DNA of 64,000 nt from Anaspis maculata. Its lineage: Eukaryota > Arthropoda > Insecta > Coleoptera > Scraptiidae. The notes beneath the pieces are model-generated. The model saw only the letters and a program-made list of their open reading frames with translations. It was not told the origin of the DNA and searched no databases. The stretch spans positions 8,960,262 to 9,024,261 of the forward strand of contig OX421962.1 of the NCBI GenBank assembly GCA_949128115.1, written 5' to 3'. How positions within the stretch are numbered: the first letter of the stretch is position 1; each line of letters starts with the position of its first letter. The position numbers were made by a program, and so were the translations under genes. Positions 1 to 7,424 of this stretch are shown here, in pieces.

Positions 1-44
1 GGCGCGAACCATTTGAATCTTTGTATTTATTTGGGAATAAATGA

Positions 45-299
45 AATCTTGCCCGTAACAGCTTCCTCCCACTCATTCCAATTTTTGCTGCATTATCTGC
101 CTTGGGAGCTTTAAGTGGTGGAGCTGCAGGAATTGCCAAGGCAGTCAACGATGCGAAAAGTGCTGCCGAGCAACTCAAAGAATCCCACAGACATAATCAA
201 ACCATGGAGTCTATAGCGCTGGGGAAAGGTTTCCGTTTGAAAGCACATCAGAAAGGATTAGGACTATACCTTGCGCCATATAAAAAAAACTACCAATAA
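45..299 (+). pseudogene. small hydrophobic/basic virion-type protein, 5' end broken or incomplete
   Basis: An open frame follows an in-frame stop at 42-44 and ends with TAA at 297-299. It has no ATG; the first usable start is a TTG at 102. The N-terminal part is hydrophobic and Ala/Gly/Leu-rich, followed by a polar helix-like stretch and a basic Gly-Lys tail (KGLGLYLAPYKKN). Small basic or hydrophobic proteins like this occur beside the adenain protease in adintovirus-type elements, where they may be core or membrane-active virion components; that role is inferred. The protease frame starts within a few bases of this stop, in a different frame, so the two may be separate overlapping genes or one precursor split by a frameshift. 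The missing ATG and upstream stop suggest a damaged 5' end, though a spliced start is possible. Confidence 0.45.
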
Positions 300-575
300 A
301 GCTACCAACACGTGCTCTAACAGATGTGGACTTGAAATATTATGCAAAAATACTAAAAATTCCCCATTTCCGTGGTGTCTACATGCGCAACAATCTTCCA
401 TCAAAACCATTTGAAAACGAGTGTGCGATCCTCAATTTGGATGATAAAAATAATCCTGGTACGCATTGGACAGCCTTTGTCATAAACGGGAAAAGCATCA
501 AATATTTCGATAGTATGGGCAATTTGAAACCTCCCTTGGAGGTGATAAAATATTTTCGGAGTGTTGGTAGCCCTA
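299..575 (+). pseudogene. adenain-type cysteine protease, N-terminal part (gene interrupted)
   Basis: This is the 5' portion of an adenovirus-type maturation protease (peptidase family C5). Visible landmarks are the GTHW block with the catalytic His codon at 464-466 and the YFDS block with the acidic triad residue at 509-511, followed by a Gly-x-x-x-Pro-Pro stretch. In adenoviruses and Polinton-like elements this enzyme cleaves capsid and core precursors in the immature virion. The frame has no ATG before the family-like sequence; the first candidate is GTG at 326, and the frame is open from about 299. The coding sequence is cut at 574-575 by a TA-flanked transposon, after which the open frame reads into transposon DNA and stops at 596-598. 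The catalytic Cys and Gln lie on the other side of the insertion, so this copy is inactive. Confidence 0.8.
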
Positions 576-1337
576 CTATTGTAGACAAAAAAAGCTGAAC
601 GACAGATGAATGACTTTTCTAATTTTTGACCTGTGAATCAGCTTTACTGTCATCAAGAATATGCCACCCATAACCAATAATGCTTTGTCATTTTCTGTGT
701 CAAACGGGACAGAATGTCCAATGAATCTGTTACGGTGCAAATTATTGCTCTTGTGGAGAGTGGTATCGCGTGGAAGACGGTAGCAGACCTTCTCAGTAAC
801 AGGAAAGGGGCGGTTTACAACGTTATGTGCAGGTGGCGGAAAAATTCAACGCTGACACGGCAACCAGGTTTTGGCAGACGCAAAATCTATACTACCGAAG
901 CCGAAGATCAAGCATTGATCCAAATGGTCTATGTCCAGATCACGGTATGTCCAGATGCTGGAGGACGATTCGTTCGCCAATGTTCGACATGCTGCGAGCC
1001 GCTTAAATTTCCCTACAAGCAAAAGGCAACGGACCGCCATTGCCATGTACTCGTAGCATATTACATGGAATCAACCAGCACGAAGTCACCGTGTTGCGGG
1101 CTCGTGTTGATAAAGTGGGTAGAAATCTCAGTGGAAATGATCCATTTTTATCTTCACCTTCTTCTACTCCTGGTTCATAGCTACAAAGAAATCAAAGACA
1201 CAACTGACGTTGTCTTGTGACTCAAAAAAATCACTGACATTTTGTCATGGGCTTGTCAAAAATGATAATCCTAAAGGGCATTCTACACAATTTGAAAAGT
1301 CATTCATCTGTCGTTCAGCTTTTTTTGTCCACAATAG
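576..1337 (+). mobile_element. non-autonomous Tc1/mariner-like element, left copy
   Basis: A 762-bp element with terminal inverted repeats of about 44 bp, starting CTATTGTAGACAAAAAAAGC and ending with its near-exact complement. It is flanked by TA at 574-575 and 1338-1339, the hallmark of Tc1/mariner target duplication. It is well below the usual size of an intact Tc1-like element (about 1.3-1.6 kb) and carries only the start of a transposase frame, so it is an internally deleted derivative that would need a transposase in trans. It lies inside the protease gene. Confidence 0.85.
714..955 (+). pseudogene. Tc1/mariner-like transposase, N-terminal DNA-binding fragment (left copy)
   Basis: The frame opens with an ATG at 714 and encodes about 75 residues resembling the paired/HTH DNA-binding head of Tc1-type transposases: a helix-turn-helix-like run containing GIAWKTVADLL, then VYNVMCRWRK, then a TRQPGFGR linker with the Gly-Arg-rich character of the region between the two HTH motifs. 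After about 955 the frame continues to 1220 without family-like sequence. No DDE/DDD catalytic motifs are visible in either strand of the element, so it encodes no working transposase. The opposite-strand copy carries the same fragment. Confidence 0.7.
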
Positions 1338-1344
1338 TAACATA

Positions 1345-2093
1345 CTATTGTAGACAAAAAAAGCTGAACGACAGATGAATGACTTTTCAAATTGTGTAGA
1401 AGGCCCTTTAGGATTATCATTTTTGACAAGCCCATGACAAAATGCCAGTGATTTTTTTGAGTCACAAGACAACGTCAGTTGTGTCTTTGATTTCTTTGTA
1501 GCTATGAACCAGGAGTAGAAGAAGGTGGAGATAAAAATGGATCATTTCCACTGAGATTTCTACCCACTGTATCAACACGAGCCCGCAACACGGTGACTTC
1601 GTACTGGTTGATTCCATGTAATATGCTACGAGTACATGGCAATGGCGGTCCGTTGCCTTTTGCTTGTAGGAAAATTAAAGCGGCTCGCAGCATGTCGAAC
1701 ATTGGCGAACGAATCGTCCTCTAGCATCTGGACATGCCGTGATCTGGACATAGACCATTTGGATCAATGCTTGATCTTCGGCTTCGGTAGTCTGCCAGAA
1801 CCTGGTTGCCGTGTCAGCGTTGAATTTTTCCGCCACCTGCACATAACGTTGTAAACCGTCCCTTTCCTTTTACTGAGAAGGTCTGCTACCGTCTTCCACG
1901 CGATACCACTCTCCACAAGAGGAATAATTTGCACCCTAACAGATTCATTGGACATTCTGTCCCGTTTGACACAGAAAATGATAAAGCATTATTGGTTATG
2001 GGTGGCATATTCTTGATGACAGTAAAGCTGATTCACAGGTCAAAAATTAGAAAAGTCATTCATCTGTCGTTCAGCTTTTTTTGTCTACAATAG
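1345..2093 (-). mobile_element. non-autonomous Tc1/mariner-like element, right copy (inverted)
   Basis: A 749-bp element flanked by TA at 1343-1344 and 2094-2095, with the same terminal inverted repeats as the left copy and nearly the same interior read in the opposite direction. It starts only 5 nt after the left copy's last base, the interval being TA-ACA-TA with shared TA dinucleotides. Small indels and substitutions separate the two copies (for example, a stretch near 930-950 in the left copy differs from its counterpart near 1735). Together the pair makes a roughly 1.5-kb near-palindrome that could fold into a very long hairpin when transcribed. Confidence 0.85.
1764..1955 (-). pseudogene. 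Tc1/mariner-like transposase, N-terminal fragment (right copy)
   Basis: The inverted counterpart of the fragment at 714. It starts with ATG at 1953-1955 on the - strand and encodes 63 residues, sharing GIAWKTVADLL and VYNVMCRWRK with the left copy. It runs out of frame after the Gly-Arg linker because of a local deletion relative to the left copy. A further - strand open stretch (1502-1702) continues transposon-derived sequence without catalytic motifs. It is not functional. Confidence 0.65.
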
Positions 2094-2185
2094 TAATTTA
2101 TAACTATAAGAGATACCAAAATTTCAACTCCTATGAATGTGGTCATTTGTGTCTAAAATTTTTATATTTGAATTCACATCAGTGA
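2094..2185 (+). pseudogene. adenain-type cysteine protease, C-terminal part
   Basis: Downstream of the right transposon copy an open frame of about 28 codons ends at TGA 2183-2185. It carries the second half of the family C5 active site: a Gln codon at 2117-2119 (oxyanion-hole Gln) and the catalytic Cys codon at 2138-2140 within an ECGHLC block, followed by the usual hydrophobic C-terminal helix. It is therefore the 3' portion of the gene that begins near 299, now about 1.5 kb away. This end also overlaps the predicted TATA element of the next gene. Confidence 0.8.
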
Positions 2186-2200
2186 ATCTTGTCAGTTGAG
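2163..2200 (+). promoter_or_regulatory. TATA + TCAGT initiator upstream of the penton-like gene
   Basis: TATATTT at 2163-2169 lies 31 bp before the A of TCAGTTGAG (2192-2200), the spacing expected for a TATA box and an arthropod TCAGT initiator. The ATG follows at 2223. The TATA box lies inside the 3' coding end of the protease gene. Similar pairs precede other genes of the element. Confidence 0.55.
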
Positions 2201-2222
2201 TGCTAGCTCTGGTGTGAACAAA

Positions 2223-2927
2223 ATGTCATCATTTTTTACTCTGTCTGGGAAAAGTTCCATTTTGACTTCGAAGTTCACCCCGCCCATCGTATTACCGAAA
2301 AACGTGACATATGTAATAGGTTTAACTGATTTTGAGTCTTTTAATTCTATCGCTAACGTTACCGCAAACAATAATGTTATTAAAATTGGCAAGGAAAGAA
2401 TTACCATACCCATTGGAGCATACGAAATAAGCGCTATATCAGATTTTGTGAATAGCAGTATGAGGGAGAAGAAATTTGTTGATCCTCATTTTGAATTAGT
2501 CGGTAACAACAATACGATGAAAACACATTTGCAATGCTCGGAAACCGTAGATTTCAACGTGGAAAACTCCATTGCGCCTCTCTTGGGGTTTAATCGTGAA
2601 AAACTTGATCAATCCAACATTAGTCATCAATCACCACATCAAAGCAATATTTTGAAGATTAATTCCTTATGTGTAGATTGCAACATTGCCACAGGCTCCT
2701 ATCATAACGGTCAAGTTGTTCACTACATTCACCAATTTTTCCCTCGAGTTCCTCCGGGATATAAAATAATCGAAGTGCCAAAGAATATCATTTATTTACC
2801 AATCACAACCAACATAATTAATGAAATATCTATTAAAATATTAGATCAAGATGGTGATTTGGTCAGTTTTGGAAAGGAAGTCGTTAGTGTGGGACTACAC
2901 CTAAAACGTGATGGGTATAATTTTTAA
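2223..2927 (+). CDS. penton-like minor capsid protein candidate
   Basis: 234 residues from the ATG at 2223, chosen because the open frame further upstream begins only with TTG at 2196 and the predicted transcription start is at about 2194. The protein is rich in beta-forming Val/Ile/Thr with many Asn and no membrane segment. Its size and its place directly before the major capsid candidate match the single-jelly-roll penton (minor capsid) of Polintons and adintoviruses, which forms the capsid vertices. I recognise it as a conserved protein of arthropod virus-like elements, but the penton assignment rests on size, composition and gene order, not on a catalytic motif. No disabling mutation is seen. 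It could instead be another structural protein of the element. Confidence 0.55.
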   Translation: MSSFFTLSGKSSILTSKFTPPIVLPKNVTYVIGLTDFESFNSIANVTANNNVIKIGKERITIPIGAYEISAISDFVNSSMREKKFVDPHFELVGNNNTMKTHLQCSETVDFNVENSIAPLLGFNREKLDQSNISHQSPHQSNILKINSLCVDCNIATGSYHNGQVVHYIHQFFPRVPPGYKIIEVPKNIIYLPITTNIINEISIKILDQDGDLVSFGKEVVSVGLHLKRDGYNF

Positions 2928-3022
2928 GACAATTTCACGCCGACCTAAACAGTGTTTTCAAACGCATACTTTAACACAAGTGAATCGTAGATTTTTAAGA
3001 TCTTTAGGATATGTAGTATTAA

Positions 3023-3068
3023 TATAGAATAAATCGTGAATAACGTTAGTTGGATACAGTCAGTCGAG
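3023..3068 (+). promoter_or_regulatory. TATA-like element + TCAGT initiator upstream of the major capsid gene
   Basis: TCAGTCGAG (3060-3068) lies directly before the ATG at 3073 and matches the TCAGTTGAG ahead of the penton-like gene. An A/T-rich TATAGAATAAAT (3023-3034) lies 28-39 bp upstream of the initiator A, a weaker TATA match than in the other promoters. The implied 5' leader is very short, about 11 nt. Confidence 0.4.
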
Positions 3069-3072
3069 CAAA

Positions 3073-4266
3073 ATGGTTGATGTACTAGACATAACAGAAA
3101 AAGTGGCTTACGATGATTCCATTATTTCATGGGATTATCATGAACATCAACCGTACACCCAAAAATTTAACAATAATGATGAAATACGAATTCCAATTCC
3201 CGAAGACTTATGCACTTTAACGTCTCAAAGCTTTATTTACGTAGAAGGTAGTGTCCAAGATAAGGATGGCAGTGTTAGTAAGACTACTAAATTGGTGGAT
3301 AACTTTTTCGCACACTGTTTAAGTGAAATTCGTTATGAGGTTAACGGTATACCAGTGGACTCCACTATAAAACCAGGACTGGCGTCGACTATTAAAGGAT
3401 ACTGCTCATTTTCGGGAAATGATATCAAGGGATTAGAAAATGCGGGGTGGGGTAAATCGTTTACTGATAAATTCCATGGAAAGTTCAATGTTTGCGTACC
3501 ACTCAATACATTGCTGGGATTTGCAGAGGATTACAAGAAAATTATGTTAAATGTGAGGCAGGAACTCGTACTAATAAGGAGCAATACTGATCATGATGCA
3601 GTTTTAAATGTGACCAATAATGCTGAGCCTAGGATTGTATTCAATAAAATTTACTGGAATGTGCCCCACATCATACCTAATCTTGCTCGAGAATTAGCCC
3701 TGACAAAATACATCGGTAAAAATGTTGACACCTCAGTTGCTTTCCGTTCATGGGAATTACACTATTTACCATCAGTGCCCACAACCAGAAGTCATACATG
3801 GCCTATCAAAACAACCACTGCAAGCGAGGCTCCCAGATACGTTATCTTAATATTCCAAACAGACCGCGAAAAAAAGTTTGATAAGGATATGAGTAAATTT
3901 GATCATATAACTTTCCAAAATATACGAGTTTATTTGAATTCGCAACGCAAACCGTACTCAAATCTGAACATTGATTTTGCAAACCAGTGTTATGCTGCAT
4001 TGTATCAATTATATCTAAATTTCCAAAAGTCCTATTATTATCACGAATCATCACACCCTGCCCTGGATACCGATGAATTCAAGGATGCTCCCATGGTCGT
4101 CATTGATTTTTCGAATCAGAGAGAAAGTCTTTCCAATTCCGTAGTTCTTCGGATAGAATTCGAGACCAAAGACGCAGTTCCAGCAAATACAGCAGCTTAT
4201 GCTCTAATTCTACATGATCGAAGATTTACCTACAACGCGTTTACGAAACAAATCAAGCAAATTTAA
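3073..4266 (+). CDS. major capsid protein candidate (hexon-like, double jelly roll)
   Basis: 397 residues, intact from ATG 3073 to TAA. The protein is soluble, beta-rich and Asn/Thr/Phe-rich with no signal peptide or membrane segment. Residues around 30-110 and 210-330 look like the two halves of a double-jelly-roll fold, with conserved-looking blocks such as VDNFFAHCL and SEIRYEVNG. Position after the penton-like gene and presence with a packaging ATPase and adenain protease support major capsid identity; in Polintons and adintoviruses this protein forms the pseudo-hexagonal capsomers. It is somewhat shorter than many Polinton hexons (often 450-650 residues). An AATAAA at 4308-4313 lies about 40 bp after the stop. 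The fold is inferred, not demonstrated. Confidence 0.6.
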   Translation: MVDVLDITEKVAYDDSIISWDYHEHQPYTQKFNNNDEIRIPIPEDLCTLTSQSFIYVEGSVQDKDGSVSKTTKLVDNFFAHCLSEIRYEVNGIPVDSTIKPGLASTIKGYCSFSGNDIKGLENAGWGKSFTDKFHGKFNVCVPLNTLLGFAEDYKKIMLNVRQELVLIRSNTDHDAVLNVTNNAEPRIVFNKIYWNVPHIIPNLARELALTKYIGKNVDTSVAFRSWELHYLPSVPTTRSHTWPIKTTTASEAPRYVILIFQTDREKKFDKDMSKFDHITFQNIRVYLNSQRKPYSNLNIDFANQCYAALYQLYLNFQKSYYYHESSHPALDTDEFKDAPMVVIDFSNQRESLSNSVVLRIEFETKDAVPANTAAYALILHDRRFTYNAFTKQIKQI

Positions 4267-4307
4267 GTTTGCAGAAGAAAATACTGTGTAACCACTGAAT
4301 AATGTTG

Positions 4308-4345
4308 AATAAATATACTTTTTTGAAAAATTTTTGTTTTTTATT
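4308..4345. terminator. convergent polyadenylation signals
   Basis: AATAAA on the + strand at 4308-4313 serves the capsid gene, and TTTATT at 4340-4345 (AATAAA on the - strand) serves the gene ending at 4430. The two transcription units therefore end face to face within about 40 bp, as in compact viral genomes. Confidence 0.6.
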
Positions 4346-4429
4346 TCAAATAATACACTTTCTAGAAGTTCAATAATCTCTAATAATTCTGGCGCTCTAT
4401 GCGTTATTTTAGAGGGTCTACTAGAATCT

Positions 4430-4846
4430 TCAGCGTCGTTTTTTCATCTCCCTCTTTTTCTTCCTCTTTTTCTTCTTCTTTTTCTTCTCGCTTCGTCTCT
4501 TTTCCAACCCCATACCCAATTTGCGTTTGGCTTTCATGATGTTGGTGACGAACCATGCAGTTGTTTTCTCACCGAGTGACGCATCTTTCGCTTTTACTCT
4601 TTCCCAAGCCCGATTCTCTAGAATCTTATCCGCTATATGACGAGAGCTTAGATTTTTTGATTTCGAGTAGGCTTCATCATGTTCCCTAGCAGCCTGATCC
4701 AATTTGTTTATACCGGAATCCCCACGTTGCAACCGTTCATGTAACTTGGTGCCAGGTCCAAGATATTGATATCCTGGGACGTGTAGTTTAAATGGTAAAC
4801 GGTTTATTATACCGTTCACCAAACCAGCTCCTGCAACGCTCAACAT
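4430..4846 (-). CDS. parvovirus-type phospholipase A2 domain protein
   Basis: 138 residues. The central part carries the viral secreted-PLA2-type signature: a Ca-binding YLGPG loop at residues 28-32 and the catalytic LDQAAREHDEAY helix with the His-Asp pair at residues 56-57. In parvoviruses this domain sits at the N-terminus of VP1 and lets virions escape endosomes; some adintovirus/Polinton elements carry a stand-alone version, as here. The N-terminus is short and hydrophobic. The last about 25 residues are almost all Lys/Arg/Glu, from a purine-rich run (CT-rich on + at about 4438-4500), and may act as a nuclear or nucleic-acid-binding tail, or have grown by slippage. The active-site residues expected from the family are present and the frame is intact. 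Confidence 0.75.
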   Translation of the reverse strand: MLSVAGAGLVNGIINRLPFKLHVPGYQYLGPGTKLHERLQRGDSGINKLDQAAREHDEAYSKSKNLSSRHIADKILENRAWERVKAKDASLGEKTTAWFVTNIMKAKRKLGMGLEKRRSEKKKKKKKRKKKREMKKRR

Positions 4847-4941
4847 TGCACTGTTCCTAGTTTACAATAATATAAGGATTTATTTACTCATTGCGGGAAA
4901 CTTTTTGTGAAGAAACAAATAAAGATTCTTTTTCGATTAAT

Positions 4942-5238
4942 TTATTTCAAGTATTGATACAACTTATAAAGTAAAATTAGATTACAAGATAGATATGGTT
5001 TCAACTTGTATAAATATTTCCTATAACTTTCGCAGTTGAACTGCTCACAAAGATATTCTATTCCTATTCTAGATTTAAGATAAGCTAAACACAAGTTATA
5101 AGCTAGAGTATAAACTATTATTTCATTCTGTTTGTTGATGCTGTGAGATGCGTCGAATAACAGATATTCACATTCTTCGCTTATCTCGATAACAATTCTT
5201 TTTACATCATTCAAACTATTGAAATTTAAGGTTTTCAT
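4942..5238 (-). CDS. hypothetical protein of the virus-like element (98 aa)
   Basis: 98 residues starting MKTLNFNSLND, rich in Leu, Tyr, Ile and Cys, predicted mostly helical; I do not recognise a domain. Its ATG lies 23 nt inside the end of the upstream 202-residue gene, in a different frame. It could be a separate gene translated by re-initiation, or the distal part of one longer protein split by a frameshift. No separate promoter is evident between them. Confidence 0.5.
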   Translation of the reverse strand: MKTLNFNSLNDVKRIVIEISEECEYLLFDASHSINKQNEIIVYTLAYNLCLAYLKSRIGIEYLCEQFNCESYRKYLYKLKPYLSCNLILLYKLYQYLK

Positions 5239-5824
5239 AATCCATACGTACTATAACTGGACAGTGATGTAGCATGAACAACAAACAATTTGCGTTTTCA
5301 GAATGAGTCTGCAGCAATGGAGTCAACACGCAGTATACATTTGAAATTAAATCGCCACTTAGCTTTCGCATGCCTCTTAACAAGTCAAAGTAAAAGTTTC
5401 TAAACTCCTGATGTTTGAGGATGTTCAGACGATTATCGATGATGTCACATAGGGCACGCCATTCTTCAGCAGTTTCTCTCCCCAAAAACACATGTTGATG
5501 GTCCTTGATAATTTGTATAACTCGAACTGTTTTGATTTCACTGAAGTGAATACTGCAGTTTTTCAGATGTAGAGGTATCGGTTTATTTGATGTGGTTTGT
5601 AGATAATCGATAAGTATATCGAAAATTTCCAAGAATTCAATCCAATCTTCCGGTTCAAAATCGATATGCTGACTGCTGCTGCACAATCTCACTAACGGCA
5701 CAAATTCATGTTGGATGCTTAAACCAACGCAGATATACTTTTGTTTTGTTTTAGTCAAAAAATGTGTTGTTTCATTCAACAGAGGTAAATAACCCAGAGG
5801 TTTGTTATTACCGGACTGTGCCAT
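5216..5824 (-). CDS. conserved hypothetical protein of the virus-like element (202 aa)
   Basis: 202 residues, intact from ATG to stop. The first half has beta-like segments (KYICVGLSI, then FVPLVRL) followed by an acidic helix (EPEDWIEFLEIFDILIDYL); the second half is helical with a GRETAEEWRALCDII block. There is no signal peptide or membrane segment and no catalytic motif I can name. I recognise the type as recurring in arthropod virus-like elements, but its function is unknown; a nucleic-acid-binding role is possible but unsupported. A TATA/initiator pair sits just upstream, suggesting that it begins its own transcript, with the 98-residue frame following on the same RNA. Confidence 0.6.
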   Translation of the reverse strand: MAQSGNNKPLGYLPLLNETTHFLTKTKQKYICVGLSIQHEFVPLVRLCSSSQHIDFEPEDWIEFLEIFDILIDYLQTTSNKPIPLHLKNCSIHFSEIKTVRVIQIIKDHQHVFLGRETAEEWRALCDIIDNRLNILKHQEFRNFYFDLLRGMRKLSGDLISNVYCVLTPLLQTHSENANCLLFMLHHCPVIVRMDYENLKFQ

Positions 5825-5830
5825 GATGAG

Positions 5831-5864
5831 AACTGAACCTATCTAATCCCATTCTCCATTATAT
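5831..5864 (-). promoter_or_regulatory. TATA + TTCAGTT initiator for the 202-aa gene
   Basis: On the - strand, TATAAT starts at 5863 and TTCAGTT occupies 5837-5831, placing the initiator A (5834) 29 bp after the TATA start and about 10 bp before the ATG. This matches the arrangement at the penton-like and ATPase genes. Confidence 0.5.
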
Positions 5865-6028
5865 CGACTTTCCCCCACCATACCTCCTTATTTGAGAACT
5901 TGTTATAGCTCAAGGTCAAGTTTGCTCCCCCATCCCTCCCACATTTTCAAGGTAATCATACAAGTTTAGTGAACTCTCTTTCCTTATTTCAATTAAAACA
6001 GCTTTGTTAAAAAAAATATTTATTCAAA

Positions 6029-6946
6029 CTATACAAGGTTTTTTTTATCAATCCAGCTGGGTTGTTTGATTCCTAGCCACTTTACAAAAATATTAGGACC
6101 TTTGCGATGGAGGATGCGTTCAACTAAATATGCGTCTGGATGTTTCACTAATTGAAGTTCTGATGAGTAAAATCCTCCTAATATTTCTTCATCCTTCTCG
6201 TCTTTCAACATATAGTGTCGGGGGTTAGTCTCCTTAATCTTAACAACAGTGAATATTTCATTAGACCAGTTTGGACGATATCCTTTAGAAAAGGCTTCAC
6301 TATGCTTGCTTATTCGTACTTTATCTCCAACTCGAAACTTAGGTTTTCTAACATCCACAGTCTTTATGAAACTATATGAATCATTCAGAATTTTCTTCTC
6401 GTTGCTTTTATTGACATTCTTTGGTTTGAAGCCAGTTGTTCTATGTTTCGTTTCATTATATTTTTTAACAACTTTCGGTAATAGATCAAGCCACTTGTAA
6501 TTGCCTTGTAAACTGAACTGTTTCCACATAAGGCTCTTGAGGGTCCTATTCACCCTTTCCACAACGGAAGCTTTCATTGTTGAATAGGTGTTGTAATGAT
6601 TGATACCGTGTTTTTTTAATAACTCTTTTACACTTTGATTGTAGAATTCTTTCCCCATATCTGTATGTAAATTTTGTGGGATGAATCTCTTAAAAATTGT
6701 TTTCAACGCTTCAGAGATATCTTCACCTCCTTTCCGTTTAACAGGTATAGCCCACACATATTTAGAGAACACATTGATTGCAACGAGTATATATCTATAA
6801 CCCTTGTTGACTCTTGCATACGGTATCATTTCCACGAGATCGCATTGTAGTAAATCACTTAATCCCTTCACTATCACTCGTCTGCGTTTAAAGTTTTTTC
6901 GAGCTGGTCTATGCAATTCATCAACAATGTCTTTTTTCACCGACAT
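6029..6946 (-). CDS. retroviral-type (rve) integrase with C-terminal chromodomain
   Basis: 305 residues. The rve core (about residues 30-170) has the acidic triad: Asp36 in QCDLVEM, Asp96 in HTDMGKEF and Glu130 in KASVVER, with 33 residues between the last two. An SH3-like or basic linker region follows (about 200-265, with FRVGDKVRISK), then a chromodomain-like tail (about 270-305: YLVERILHRKG, then VKWLGI and PSWI). This is the Polinton/Maverick c-integrase plan; it inserts the linear element into host DNA, and the chromodomain may steer it to modified histones. The first residues are basic and I see no N-terminal zinc-binding HHCC, so it may be short at that end. The start ATG overlaps the upstream gene's stop as TAATG. 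TTTATT at 6019-6024 gives a polyA signal. Confidence 0.9.
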   Translation of the reverse strand: MSVKKDIVDELHRPARKNFKRRRVIVKGLSDLLQCDLVEMIPYARVNKGYRYILVAINVFSKYVWAIPVKRKGGEDISEALKTIFKRFIPQNLHTDMGKEFYNQSVKELLKKHGINHYNTYSTMKASVVERVNRTLKSLMWKQFSLQGNYKWLDLLPKVVKKYNETKHRTTGFKPKNVNKSNEKKILNDSYSFIKTVDVRKPKFRVGDKVRISKHSEAFSKGYRPNWSNEIFTVVKIKETNPRHYMLKDEKDEEILGGFYSSELQLVKHPDAYLVERILHRKGPNIFVKWLGIKQPSWIDKKNLV

Positions 6947-7380
6947 TATTTTTTACATTTAAATACAAGAGTTGCAACTAACGTTGGTGGACTTTTAACA
7001 CTATTAGAATAGAATGAAAATTTTAATCGTCTTTCGTACGGAACCTTTTTGATATCTTCGTAAAAAGTTATTGTGTTGGTTATTGGATTGAGCGTTGCAA
7101 CTCCTACCTTTGCAGTTATGCTTGCGTCAACGAGCTCAACCACTTCAAAAGGAATTTCATAATGGTTGAAACCAGGAATATTGTATAATTTATATAAAAA
7201 GTATTTTTTGTTTGGATCTGTAAATCCTAGGGTATTACTGAAAAAATTCAGTGTTACATAAAAATATTGATCTGTAGTAGTTTGGTGATGTGATATCTTT
7301 TGTTCTAAGTTTTTCATTGCTTTTTCCGACTCATCACTCTTTTTCTTATACACCAGTGATCTGCCAAACTTGTCAATCAT
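6946..7380 (-). CDS. hypothetical protein of the virus-like element (144 aa)
   Basis: 144 residues beginning MIDKFGRSLVYKKK. A charged N-terminal helix (about 10-35) precedes a beta-rich domain with YFYVTLNFF, and a C-terminus ending in strands and Lys/Cys (VATLVFKCKK). There is no signal peptide or catalytic motif. Its compact beta-rich plan would suit a small structural or attachment protein, but this is inference only. The stop codon overlaps the integrase ATG by one base, so the two are probably read from one mRNA. The gap to the next gene upstream is 44 bp. Confidence 0.6.
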   Translation of the reverse strand: MIDKFGRSLVYKKKSDESEKAMKNLEQKISHHQTTTDQYFYVTLNFFSNTLGFTDPNKKYFLYKLYNIPGFNHYEIPFEVVELVDASITAKVGVATLNPITNTITFYEDIKKVPYERRLKFSFYSNSVKSPPTLVATLVFKCKK

Positions 7381-7424
7381 GTTAACTGTCTCTGATATGA
7401 CTGCGTGTTGATTGAGCTTTCACT

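Noticed and set aside
5880..6018. Possible gene between the 202-aa gene and the integrase
   Set aside because: It is only about 140 bp of C-rich and A/T-rich sequence with no coherent frame; it is best read as promoter and 3' flanking DNA.
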